Origin: DASQFI01 sp035633215
GTDB taxonomy: Bacteria; Acidobacteriota; Vicinamibacteria; Vicinamibacterales; SCN-69-37
Reading direction: 5' to 3'
DNA: 64,000 bases
NCBI GenBank assembly: GCA_035633215.1
Contig: DASQFI010000053.1
Coordinates: 1 to 64,000, forward strand
The notes under the pieces were generated by a model. It was not told where the DNA came from. It ran no database searches and saw only the letters and a program-made list of their open reading frames with translations. Of this stretch, positions 50,510 to 59,057 are shown in pieces (within the stretch, counting starts at the first letter, position 1; each line of letters starts with the position of its first letter). A program made the position numbers and the translations under genes.

Positions 50510-52474
50510 CTACGGCGCGCAGGACTGGCAGCGGTTGTTGTTGACCGCGCCGAGCTTGACGAGGAGCGCGATGGTCTCCGGGAACGGCGAGATGCGCGAC
50601 ACCGGTCCATTGGCCATGTCGGCCGTCGTGCGTCCGTTGCGGCTCACCGCTTTTACGTCGGCGCCCTTCGAGACGAGGTAGAGAATCATCTCGTTGTCGC
50701 CGCGCGCCGCCGCGTGATGGAGCGCCGTGTATCCGTCGTTGTCGCGCTGGTTCACATCGGCCCCGAGCTCTTCGATGAGGTACTTCACGGCCGGCATCCA
50801 GCCTTCCGGCGCGTGACGATGGGCGTTGCCGGCGAAGCCCTCGCCGTACTCGACGCCCGCGGCCGCGTGCAGCGCGAACACGCCGGGTCCGCCCGTCGGG
50901 ACTGTTGGAAGACCGGACGGATCCACGCGCGGAGCCGGAGGCGCAGCCGCTTCACCCGTCGGGTTGGGGCCGCCGCCACCGCCGCGGCCACCGAAGGCCG
51001 CACCGCCACGTCCGCCGCCGCCACGTCCGGCCGGCGCCATCGTCGGGATATTCGGATCGGCGCCGTACTTCATGAGCAGCTTCATGGCGTCCACGTCCGT
51101 GCCGTACGCCGCGCGCCAGAACGCCGTCGAGCCCACAGTATTCGTGAGTCCGCAATTGCCGTTGCCGCAGCCGGTGTAGACCATGTACCACGGGTGCACT
51201 CTGATGCGTGCATCCGGGTCGGCGCCGGCTTCGAGCACTGCCTTCATGACGTCGAGGTAGGTCGCCTTCTGCAGCTCCATCTCCTGCGGCTGCGGGAACC
51301 GCGTCCGCGGCTGCCAGCGCGTGTTGATGGTGGCCCAGAGCGGCGTGATGCCGAGACCGTCGGACGCGATGTTGACTTTGGCGCCCTTCTCCACGAAGAG
51401 CATCGCGACGTCGAACTGCCCGTTGACGAGCGCGATCAGAAGCGGCGTGTTGCCGTCGGCTGACTTTTGATTGAGGTCCGCGCCGGCGTCGAGTAGCGCG
51501 GTGGCCGCCTTGACGTAGCCCTGACGAGCCGCGTGATGCAGCGCCGTCATGCCGCCTTTCGCGGTGATCGCCGGCGCTGGTCCATCTTCGTTCAGCCCGG
51601 CGGCCGCGCCGCCGGCGCCCTGGCCCGCCTGCCCACCACCCGGCGCGTTGCCCGCATTCTGTGGAGCACCCGCCGGCGGGCCGCCACGACCGCCGCCGCC
51701 GCGTCCGCCCCCGGCGCCCGCGGCCGCCGGAGCCGGCAGGTCCGGCATCTTGCCGGTGGCGTAGAACTCGCGTGCCGCTTGAACGGCCGCCTGCTGCTGG
51801 CTCGCCGTCGGCTCCTGGCCTTTCGGCACCGTGGCCTCGATGATTCGACGCTGCAGCTGCACGGCCGCGCGATCGGTCGCCTGCTGGCGGCCGAGATCCA
51901 CCGTCTTGGTCACGGCCTTCACGTCGGCGCCGCGCTTGATCAGCAGGTTGATGACGTCGACGCGATTCTGCGAGGCGGCGAAGATGAGCGGCGTCTGCTG
52001 CCACTCGCCTTCGCGTGCGTTCACGTCCGCGCCCTTGTCGAGGAGCGCAGTCACGGCCTGGACGGATCCGGCCCCGGCCGCCAGGTGCAGCGGCGTGACG
52101 CCGCTGTTGGTCGATCGGGCCGAGGCGTTGGCGCCCACTTTCAGAAGCGCCAGCACGACCGGAGCGCTGCCGGCTTTCGCGGCAAGGTGCAGCGGCGTGT
52201 AGGCCCCGATGCGCGTGACGGAGTCGACGTTGGCGCCGCCATAGACGAGCATCTCGGCCATCGCGAGGTCGGCGCGCTCGGCTGCCCAGTGCAGCGCGGA
52301 CATGCCGTCGCCAAGCGCGGCGCTGACGTCAGCGCCCTGCTTCAGCAGCGTGCGGACCGACTCGATGTCGCCTTTCTTGGCGGCATCGGCGACCGGCGCC
52401 GCGGACTGGGCCGCGACGATGGCCGGCGCCAGACACAGCACCAACGCAACCTGCAGGGAGCGTGTCGTCTTCAT
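50510..52474 (-). CDS. Exported ankyrin-repeat protein
   Basis: A 654-residue protein with a signal peptide (about 1-23). Ankyrin repeats run from about 30 to 215 and again from 290 to 640 (ALHWAAERADLAMAEMLVYG, TPLHLAAKAGSAPVVLALLK, TALHHAAARGDNEMILYLVS). Two Gly/Arg-rich inserts split the array (AGGGRGGGGRGGPPAG near 245, GRGGGGRGGAAFGGRGGGGG near 475). It is the last gene of the DUF1592-DUF1552-ankyrin operon. Likely a periplasmic scaffold. AGGAG before the ATG at 52474 supports that start. Confidence 0.85.
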   Translation of the reverse strand: MKTTRSLQVALVLCLAPAIVAAQSAAPVADAAKKGDIESVRTLLKQGADVSAALGDGMSALHWAAERADLAMAEMLVYGGANVDSVTRIGAYTPLHLAAKAGSAPVVLALLKVGANASARSTNSGVTPLHLAAGAGSVQAVTALLDKGADVNAREGEWQQTPLIFAASQNRVDVINLLIKRGADVKAVTKTVDLGRQQATDRAAVQLQRRIIEATVPKGQEPTASQQQAAVQAAREFYATGKMPDLPAPAAAGAGGGRGGGGRGGPPAGAPQNAGNAPGGGQAGQGAGGAAAGLNEDGPAPAITAKGGMTALHHAARQGYVKAATALLDAGADLNQKSADGNTPLLIALVNGQFDVAMLFVEKGAKVNIASDGLGITPLWATINTRWQPRTRFPQPQEMELQKATYLDVMKAVLEAGADPDARIRVHPWYMVYTGCGNGNCGLTNTVGSTAFWRAAYGTDVDAMKLLMKYGADPNIPTMAPAGRGGGGRGGAAFGGRGGGGGPNPTGEAAAPPAPRVDPSGLPTVPTGGPGVFALHAAAGVEYGEGFAGNAHRHAPEGWMPAVKYLIEELGADVNQRDNDGYTALHHAAARGDNEMILYLVSKGADVKAVSRNGRTTADMANGPVSRISPFPETIALLVKLGAVNNNRCQSCAP

Positions 52475-52513
52475 GAGCGATCTCCTCATAGATGTTCTCG
52501 ACGACCTCGGGTC

Positions 52514-53917
52514 TTAAACCGACGTCAGCGGGAACTCGCTGGTGCTGTCGCCGAACGTCGTCACGTCGTCCATGCCGAGCTTGTGCATGACGGTGAGCAT
52601 GACGTTGGCCATCGGCATGCCATCGGGCGCCTTCAAGTGGAGTCCGCCCTTCAGCTGACCATCGGCGTGGCCCATGAGCACGAGCGGGCAGCGGCGATGG
52701 TTGTGGACGTTCGGATCGGCCATCGGCGAGCCCCAGACGATCATGGTCTTGTCGAGCAGGCTCTTGTCGCCGTCCATGGTCGTCTTCATCTTCTCGAGGA
52801 AGTACGCCATCTGGCCCACGCGGTACTTGCAGATCTTGTTGAACTCCATGATCCGCGCTTCGCTGTTCGAGTGATGCGACGCCGGATGGAACGGCTGGCT
52901 CGATCCGCTCTCGGGGAAGACACGGTTCTGCGCGTCGCGTCCGGTCTTGAACGCGATGACGCGGGTCATGTCGGTCTGGAGCGAGAGGACCTGCAGATCG
53001 AAGAGCAGCCGCATGTGCTCGGAGAACGAGTCGGGCACGCCGGCCGGGGCGTCCGGCAGCTCGCGCGCCTCGCCGCTCGTGTTCTGCGCCTCGACCATCT
53101 TGATCCGGCGCTCGACTTCCTCGACGTTGTCGAGGTACCGATCGAGCCGCATGCGATCGGCCGGGCCGAGCTGGCTCCGGACGCTCTTCACCTCGCCCTG
53201 AATCCAGTCGAGGATGCCGCGGCGGGTCTGGCGCCGCGACGCGCGGATTTCCGGCGTGCCGCCCGATCCGAACAGCATGTCGAAGGCGACGCGCGGGTCG
53301 CGGATCATCGGCAGCGGCTCGTTCGGCGACGCCCAGCTGATGGAGTCGGTGTAGGCGCAGGAGTAGTTGTAGGTGCAGCCCCCGGCCTGGTCCAGGTTTT
53401 CGATGCAGTACTGCATCGACGGCAACGGCGTGCCCTGGCCGAAGCGCTGGGCGTACATCTGGTCCATCGACGTGCCGGCGTGGATGTCCGACCCCTGCGT
53501 CTGCTTTGGATGGGCCTGGGTCAGGAACACCGCGCTCGAGCGGAAGTGATCGCCGCCAATCTCCGGCGCCGCAAAGGCTTCGGCCATGCGGACGTCGGTG
53601 TTGCTGATGATCGTGAGGTGCTCGCGATAGGCCTCGAGCGTGCTGAGCGGGTTGTCCGGCACGAGGGTGAAGTCGCGGCCCACCTTCTCGGGCGCGTAGA
53701 GGTACTTGCTCGAGCCGAATGTCGTGCACCCGGCCAGGCCGTGCACCTCCTCGACACACACGAGGCGCGTCGGATTCGCGGCGGCCGTGGCCGCCCGGAG
53801 CGTGCGGCTCAGACCTCCGGCCGGCACCATCGCATCGAGGAACGGCAACGCCACTGTGGCGCCCATACCGCGGAGGAACGTCCGTCGGGGCAGGTGCTTT
53901 CCAGTGATGAACGACAT
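52514..53917 (-). CDS. DUF1552 protein with Tat signal
   Basis: A 467-residue protein with a twin-arginine leader (RRTFLRGMGATVALPFLDAM). The body matches DUF1552, which is found beside DUF1592 proteins in Acidobacteria and Planctomycetes; its biochemical role is unknown. It contains HNHRRCPLVLMGHADGQLKG. An AGGAG site precedes the ATG, 13 bases upstream. Tat export suggests it folds or binds a cofactor before crossing the membrane. Confidence 0.9.
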   Translation of the reverse strand: MSFITGKHLPRRTFLRGMGATVALPFLDAMVPAGGLSRTLRAATAAANPTRLVCVEEVHGLAGCTTFGSSKYLYAPEKVGRDFTLVPDNPLSTLEAYREHLTIISNTDVRMAEAFAAPEIGGDHFRSSAVFLTQAHPKQTQGSDIHAGTSMDQMYAQRFGQGTPLPSMQYCIENLDQAGGCTYNYSCAYTDSISWASPNEPLPMIRDPRVAFDMLFGSGGTPEIRASRRQTRRGILDWIQGEVKSVRSQLGPADRMRLDRYLDNVEEVERRIKMVEAQNTSGEARELPDAPAGVPDSFSEHMRLLFDLQVLSLQTDMTRVIAFKTGRDAQNRVFPESGSSQPFHPASHHSNSEARIMEFNKICKYRVGQMAYFLEKMKTTMDGDKSLLDKTMIVWGSPMADPNVHNHRRCPLVLMGHADGQLKGGLHLKAPDGMPMANVMLTVMHKLGMDDVTTFGDSTSEFPLTSV

Positions 53918-53989
53918 GGTCTCGGTCTCCTCTTTTTCTCAGCGAACTTTGCTCAGCGAACCACGTCCGGTCCGCCTTTCACTCGCCGG

Positions 53990-56485
53990 TTATCGTTTTC
54001 GGGCGGCCCGGCCCGTCTCGGTCGTTGTCGTCGTGTCGTCGGCGCGCTTCATCCGAAACGCGTTGCTGGTCGCGATGCCGAGGATGAACGACGACATCTT
54101 GTAGTCGTTGGCCTGAGCGGCTTTCACAATGGCTCGAATCGTCGGCTGATCGTAGTACTCGGCGCGCCGGCCCAACGCGTAGGCCAGCAGGTTTTCGGTG
54201 AACGTCCGCACGAGCGGCGTGGGCCGCTTCAGGAGCACGGCCGACAGTTCCGCGGGCGTCGAGACGGGCGTGCCATCGTAGTAGTCGCCTTTCGTGTCGA
54301 GCAGGCTGCCGCTCTCGCGCATGCGCCACTTGGCGGTCACGTCGAAGTTGTCGAGCGCGAGGCCGATCGGATCCATGAACCGGTGACAGGAATTGCACGT
54401 CGGGTTCGCGCGGTGGATCTCCAGGCGCTCACGCGTCGTGAGGATTTTGCCGTTCTTGGCCTCGGCGGTGTCCTCGAGCGGCGGAACCGAGCCGTCCATC
54501 GGCGGCGGCGGAGGCGGCGTGCCCATCAGCACTTCCATGACCCACTTGCCGCGCAGCACGGGCGACGTGCGGTTCGCATAGGACGTCTGTACCAGCACGC
54601 TGCCCTGGCCGAGGACGCCGCGCCGCGTGTTGTCCGGATACATCACCTTGCGGAACTCGTTGCCGGCCACGCCGGGGAAGCCGTAGTGGCGCGCCAGGCG
54701 CTCGTTCACGAACGTGAAGTCCGCGCGATACAAATCGAGCACGCTCCGGTCCTCGCGCACCAGGTGGTTGAAGAACATCTCCGTCTCGCGACGCATCATC
54801 AACGCGAGGTTGTCGTCGAAGTTCGGGAAGAAGTTCGGATCCGGATGGACCTTGTCGATGTCCTGCAGACGGAGCCACTGACCGGCAAACCGCGAGCCGA
54901 GCGCTTCGCTGCGCGGATCGGCCAGCATCCGGCGGACCTGCTTTTCGAGCGTGGCTGGCAGCCCGAGCTCGTTGCGGCCCGCGAGCGTCAGCAGCTCCCG
55001 GTCAGGCGGCGCGCCCCACAGGAAAAACGACAGCCGCGAGGCCAGGTCGTAGTCGCTGACGCGATACACCGTCCCGGGCTTGACGTGCTCGGGCTGGCGC
55101 TCGAGCCGGAAGATGAAATGCACGCTCGACAGGATCGCCTCGACCGCCGTGGTCACGCCGCCTTCGAACCCGCCCTTGGCGGCGCCGGTGTCGTAGAACG
55201 GCATGATGGCGTCAACTTCTTTCGCATTGAGCGGCCGTCGATACGCCTCGCCGCCGAGTCTCGAGACGATCGTCCGGGCGCAGGGCCGTTCTTCGGCCGG
55301 CCCGGTCGGCCGGCAGCTGAAGATCTTCTTTCGGCTGGGCGTCTCGGAGAGCCCGGTTGTCTTGTACGGCCCGCGCACGATCAGATCGCGGAGGTGCGGG
55401 AGGGTCGTGATGCCGCTGCCGCCCGAGCCGCCGCCCGCGTACGACCAGTCGTGCGGACGAATCAAGTCCTCGTACGGTCCGTCGGAGCGGCGCACGAACG
55501 TGACGGCAACTTTGTGCTGGCCCGCCTTGATGAACACCGATTCGGTCGGGATTGGGGTCGCGCCGCGTCCGTCCGCGTCGCGCTGCTGGCCGTTCTCGTA
55601 GCGGATGAGCGCCACGCGCTCGCCGTCGATCGCTACGTCGATGTCTTCGAGGCGCGTGTTGTCGCCCGAGGTGATGTTGACCGCGAACACGTATTCGGCA
55701 TCGGCCGGGAACACGTGATCGACGACCATGCCGCCGCGCGTGCCGTGCGGCGCCCCGTCGAGCTGGTCCCACGGATGCTGCGACATGTAGCTCGTGTTGG
55801 TGTACGTGCGGTCGACCGCGGGCGCCTTCCGGTCGCCGACGGCCAGGCGGCTGATCTCGCTTGCCGCGTTGAGGTACGACTCGAGCAGCGTGGCCGAGAG
55901 CGACTGCTCGTCGGCGATGTTGTCGAAGTTGGCGCTCATCGAGTCGAGCGGCAGCCACGAGCCGGCGTCGACCGAGAGCGCAAGCAGTTCTCTCACGGCG
56001 CGCGCGTACTCGGCGCGATTCAGCCGCTGGAAGACGCGCGTGCCGGGATTCGGACGGGCCACGGCGGCCGCGTCCATCTTGCCTTCGAGCGTGGTGATGA
56101 ACGCCGCGTACGTCTCCGGATTCGGACGCCGCGAGCCGGGCGGCGGCATCATGCCGGCCTGCAGCTTGCGGATCATCTTCTCGACGACTTCCTGGTTCTG
56201 CCCGGCGCGCGTGAGATCGAACTTCACGAACGACAGATCACCGCGCTTCAACTCGTCGTTGTGACAGTTGATGCAGTAGGTCGGAACGATCTTCGCGAGG
56301 TCCGGCGCCGCGGCGGCGGCAGGTGGTGCAGGTTTCTGCGCGGAGGGAGACTGCGCGGTGGCTTGATGTGAGCTCACGAGGGGCATCGAGCTCACGCGAG
56401 GCGCCCGTTCAGCCAGACCAGTGGTGGCTGCCAGTGCCACAGCCAGACTTCCGGCGCCTACGAATACCCAATTGGCACTGGCCAT
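53990..56485 (-). CDS. DUF1587/1592/1588/1585 cytochrome-type protein
   Basis: An 831-residue exported protein. A signal peptide and Pro/Ala linker are followed by a haem motif CINCH (C71, C74, H75) in a PSCyt-like domain. Then come DUF1587, a carbohydrate-binding-like segment (about 200-340), DUF1595, DUF1592, DUF1588 and a C-terminal DUF1585. A second CxxCH (CNSCH, in NPTCNSCHRFMDPIG) lies in the later part. These proteins are thought to act in the periplasm on complex substrates, but no activity is proven. First gene of the three-gene operon; a TATAGT hexamer lies upstream at 56518-56513. The 195-bp gap to the VOC gene has no other feature. Confidence 0.85.
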   Translation of the reverse strand: MASANWVFVGAGSLAVALAATTGLAERAPRVSSMPLVSSHQATAQSPSAQKPAPPAAAAAPDLAKIVPTYCINCHNDELKRGDLSFVKFDLTRAGQNQEVVEKMIRKLQAGMMPPPGSRRPNPETYAAFITTLEGKMDAAAVARPNPGTRVFQRLNRAEYARAVRELLALSVDAGSWLPLDSMSANFDNIADEQSLSATLLESYLNAASEISRLAVGDRKAPAVDRTYTNTSYMSQHPWDQLDGAPHGTRGGMVVDHVFPADAEYVFAVNITSGDNTRLEDIDVAIDGERVALIRYENGQQRDADGRGATPIPTESVFIKAGQHKVAVTFVRRSDGPYEDLIRPHDWSYAGGGSGGSGITTLPHLRDLIVRGPYKTTGLSETPSRKKIFSCRPTGPAEERPCARTIVSRLGGEAYRRPLNAKEVDAIMPFYDTGAAKGGFEGGVTTAVEAILSSVHFIFRLERQPEHVKPGTVYRVSDYDLASRLSFFLWGAPPDRELLTLAGRNELGLPATLEKQVRRMLADPRSEALGSRFAGQWLRLQDIDKVHPDPNFFPNFDDNLALMMRRETEMFFNHLVREDRSVLDLYRADFTFVNERLARHYGFPGVAGNEFRKVMYPDNTRRGVLGQGSVLVQTSYANRTSPVLRGKWVMEVLMGTPPPPPPMDGSVPPLEDTAEAKNGKILTTRERLEIHRANPTCNSCHRFMDPIGLALDNFDVTAKWRMRESGSLLDTKGDYYDGTPVSTPAELSAVLLKRPTPLVRTFTENLLAYALGRRAEYYDQPTIRAIVKAAQANDYKMSSFILGIATSNAFRMKRADDTTTTTETGRAARKR

Positions 56486-56680
56486 CAAATTTTCCGCTCC
56501 AGGTAGACCTCAACTATAACCCAATTCCACCAGTACTTATCGGCCAGAATCACGTTTTCGTAGCGCACATCCGGGAATCTGGATGACGGGGCGGACCGCC
56601 CTCTGGCCCGCGCGAAAACCGGGAAAGAAATCGACGATCTCCCACCTCCGGCGGCACCTGCTGGAGGGGAGTTTCTCGCG

Positions 56681-57250
56681 TCACGAGTCGCGCCGGTTGC
56701 TCGTCTTGTTGCTGATCTGCAGATCCCACCCGTCCGGGTCCTTCACGTGCCAGCTCTTGAACGTCTCGCCGACCATGTCCGGGCGCGGCGCGAGCCCTTT
56801 GCGCTTGAGCTCCGCCTCCACCGCTTCGGTGTTCCACGGCTCGACGCCGAACGAGATGTGATCGACCACGCCGGTGATCGGCGCGCGTCCGGCTGGCGCG
56901 GCCGCCGCCGCGTCCGGCTGCGGCTGACGACGGTTGCGAATGATGATGCTGCCGATGTTCCCGATGTCGAGCGTCGCCTGGCTCGTGCCGTTGTCGCTCC
57001 GGATTTCCCAACCCATCACGTCTTTGTAGAACGCCGCGCTTCGCTTGTAGTCGGCCACGCCAAACGAGATGTGATCGAGCCACACGGTCTTCCACGGCGC
57101 GGCGGGCGCCGCGGGCGTGAGCGTCTGCGCGCCAACCGTCGCCGATCCGGTTGCGGCTACCGCGGCCACGGCAAGGCTCTTGATCAACTGCCGACGATTC
57201 ATCTTCCCGTCTTCGAAGTCCTTCAACAGGCTGGCGATGATGGTTTCCAT
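56681..57250 (-). CDS. Tat-exported VOC/glyoxalase-fold protein
   Basis: A 189-residue protein with an unusual leader: about 16 residues (METIIASLLKDFEDGKM) precede the twin-arginine motif NRRQLIKSLAVAAVAATG. The mature part has two VOC beta-alpha-beta modules (WLDHISFGVADYKRSAAFYK and VVDHISFGVEPWNTEAVEAE). The first-ligand His is in each LDHISF/VDHISF. Metal-dependent activity is possible but unproven. The start at 57250 has a GAGAGGA site; an upstream frame to 57355 is rejected. The 228-bp gap up to the TAXI gene holds two GGGGCCCC repeats. Confidence 0.8.
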   Translation of the reverse strand: METIIASLLKDFEDGKMNRRQLIKSLAVAAVAATGSATVGAQTLTPAAPAAPWKTVWLDHISFGVADYKRSAAFYKDVMGWEIRSDNGTSQATLDIGNIGSIIIRNRRQPQPDAAAAAPAGRAPITGVVDHISFGVEPWNTEAVEAELKRKGLAPRPDMVGETFKSWHVKDPDGWDLQISNKTSNRRDS

Positions 57251-57420
57251 AAGGTCCTCTCGGCGGAGAGAATACAGCTGGACCGGGAAGGCGGAAAGGC
57301 TCAAAGGCAAAAAGGCGGGAGCAGCGCCTGCGGCCCGCGCGGAGCCTTCAGCCACGGCGCTGGGGGTGGGGCCCCAGCGCGGGGAAATGAGGATAGCGAG
57401 TCGAGCGCCGGAGCGCGCGC

Positions 57421-57443
57421 GAGTGGGGGTGGGGCCCCGCGAG
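57421..57443. repeat. GGGGCCCC-type dispersed repeat, copy 2
   Basis: Matches 25171-25193 (reverse strand) at 22 of 23 positions; a degenerate relative lies at about 57360-57380. It sits upstream of the TAXI receptor gene. Confidence 0.7.
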
Positions 57444-57478
57444 CGATTGAAAAACGAAGACAGACAGGAGTTCTTGAG

Positions 57479-58450
57479 ATGACGTCTCGGTGGAAAGCGG
57501 CGGCTTGCCTCTTACTGCTCGCCACGTCTGCCTGCAGCAGCGGCACCCAGTCCCAGGCCCGCTACTTGTCGGTCGCCACCGGCGGACCCGGCGGCGTGTA
57601 TTACCCGTACGGCGGCGCGCTCGCGCGCATCGTGTCCCAGAAGCTGCCGAACGTGCAGGCCACCGCGGAAGTCACCGGCGGCGCCGTCGACAACGTCAAA
57701 CTCCTGCACCTCGGCAAAGTCGATCTGGCGTTCACGCTCACCGACACGCTCGCCGAGGCCGTGGCAGGCCGCGGTCCGTTTCAGGAGTCCGGCGCCATCG
57801 GCAACATCCGCACCGTGGCCGTGCTCTACACCAACTTCACGCACGTCGTCGCGAGGCAGGGCAGCGGCATTCGCCGCGTCGCCGATCTCAAGGGCAAGGT
57901 CGTGTCGACCGGCTCGCCCGGCAGCGGCACGGAGTTCATCGCCGATCGCGTGCTCGGCGAAGCGGGCGTCGATCCGCGCACCGGCATCACGCGCCATTCG
58001 CTCAGCGCCTCCGAATCGGCCGGCGCGCTCAAGGACGGCAAGCTGGACGCGTTTTTCTGGAGCGGCGGCGTGCCGACGCCCGCGGTGCAGGAACTGGCGT
58101 CCACACCGGGTATGTCGATCTCGCTCCTGCCGCAAGACGATCTGGTGCCGTTGCTGCAGCGGGACTTCGGCGCCAAGCTGTACCGGCTCGCCGCGATTCC
58201 GGCCAACGTCTATCGTGGCGTCGAAGGCGACGTGCCCGTGATCGGCGTGACGAACGTGCTGCTTGCCGCCTCGGCGCTCGACGAGCAGCTTGTCTACGAC
58301 ATTCTCCGGCTGATGTTCGACGAAAAGAACGCGCTCGTCGCGGCGCATCCCGAGGCGCGGCACCTGGCGGTGCCGGCGTCGGAGGATGCGTCACCGGCGC
58401 CGTTTCACGCGGGGGCGATCAGGTACTACAAAGAGCACGGGTGGAAATGA
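57479..58450 (+). CDS. TAXI-family TRAP solute-binding lipoprotein
   Basis: A 323-residue exported receptor with a lipoprotein-like leader (ACLLLLATSACSSG, Cys at about 19). It shows the TAXI signature YLSVATGGPGGVYYPYGGAL near the mature N-terminus and STGSPGSGTEFIADRVLGEA further on. It binds a small solute and delivers it to the TRAP permease encoded two genes downstream. The ATG at 57479 is set by an AGGAG site 8 bases upstream. Confidence 0.9.
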   Translation: MTSRWKAAACLLLLATSACSSGTQSQARYLSVATGGPGGVYYPYGGALARIVSQKLPNVQATAEVTGGAVDNVKLLHLGKVDLAFTLTDTLAEAVAGRGPFQESGAIGNIRTVAVLYTNFTHVVARQGSGIRRVADLKGKVVSTGSPGSGTEFIADRVLGEAGVDPRTGITRHSLSASESAGALKDGKLDAFFWSGGVPTPAVQELASTPGMSISLLPQDDLVPLLQRDFGAKLYRLAAIPANVYRGVEGDVPVIGVTNVLLAASALDEQLVYDILRLMFDEKNALVAAHPEARHLAVPASEDASPAPFHAGAIRYYKEHGWK

Positions 58451-58541
58451 AGGACGTGAAGGAAGTGAAGGGGTGAAGACCATGAAGACAAGCGCTTGTC
58501 TTCATGATCTTCACGGTCTTCACTGATTGAGTCTTTTTCGG
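58447..58541. repeat. GAAGGAAGTGAAGG word repeat with inverted arm
   Basis: The left arm (58447-58488) and right arm (58495-58541, TTCATGATCTTCACGG words) share vocabulary with 11270-11391, including an exact 20-base block. It lies between the TAXI receptor gene and the TPR gene and would interrupt the operon's RNA with a stem. Confidence 0.85.
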
Positions 58542-58547
58542 GTCTTC

Positions 58548-59057
58548 ATGTACCTGGTGGCCAGCATCGGTTACGCTCTCGGCGAGGCGTATTTGTATTG
58601 CCACCGCGCGGACGCGGCCACGACACAGGCCAGGCGCCTGATTGCCGCCGACGCCAACAGTTGGGGCGGGCATAACCTCCTCGCTCGCGCGGCCATCCAG
58701 ACCGGCCGCCGCGACGAAGCGCTGAACGCCCTTCGTCGATCGCGCGGCGAGTTGTGGGCCGATGTGCTCGCCCTCGTCGCGTCGGGTGAGCCGGTCCGCG
58801 CACGGCAGGTGCTCGACGAGCGGTCGCCGTCGATCGCCGGCCAGCAGCCCTTCGTCCTCGCGAGCCTGTACGCCCAGGCTGGCGACGATGCGCGTGTGCT
58901 CCATTGGCTGCAGCAGGCCTACGAGCTGCGACAGGTCGATCTCGCGTATCTCGCGGTCGACCCCGGGTTCGCCTCGCTGCACGCGCATCCCGACGACCAG
59001 GCGCTCGTCTCCAAGCTGGGGTTGAGGCCCGACCTCGCCGCCGGTGGCGGTGGCTAG
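58548..59057 (+). CDS. Small helical TPR-like protein in TRAP operon
   Basis: A 169-residue protein with an N-terminal hydrophobic segment (MYLVASIGYALGEAYLY) and helix pairs resembling TPRs (ATTQARRLIAADANSWGGHN, RRDEALNALRRSRGE, DARVLHWLQQAYELRQ). It lies between TAXI receptor and permease, overlapping the permease start by 14 bases. Not a normal TRAP component, so it may help assembly or regulate the transporter; that is inference. A TTG at 58527 is a possible earlier start. Confidence 0.65.
   Translation: MYLVASIGYALGEAYLYCHRADAATTQARRLIAADANSWGGHNLLARAAIQTGRRDEALNALRRSRGELWADVLALVASGEPVRARQVLDERSPSIAGQQPFVLASLYAQAGDDARVLHWLQQAYELRQVDLAYLAVDPGFASLHAHPDDQALVSKLGLRPDLAAGGGG

Noticed and set aside
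51533..56371. A very long plus-strand open frame (about 1600 codons) opposite the ankyrin, DUF1552 and DUF1592 genes
   Set aside because: It is antisense to three well-recognised genes, has an Arg/Ala-rich composition with no domain and results from the GC-rich codon pattern of the true strand.
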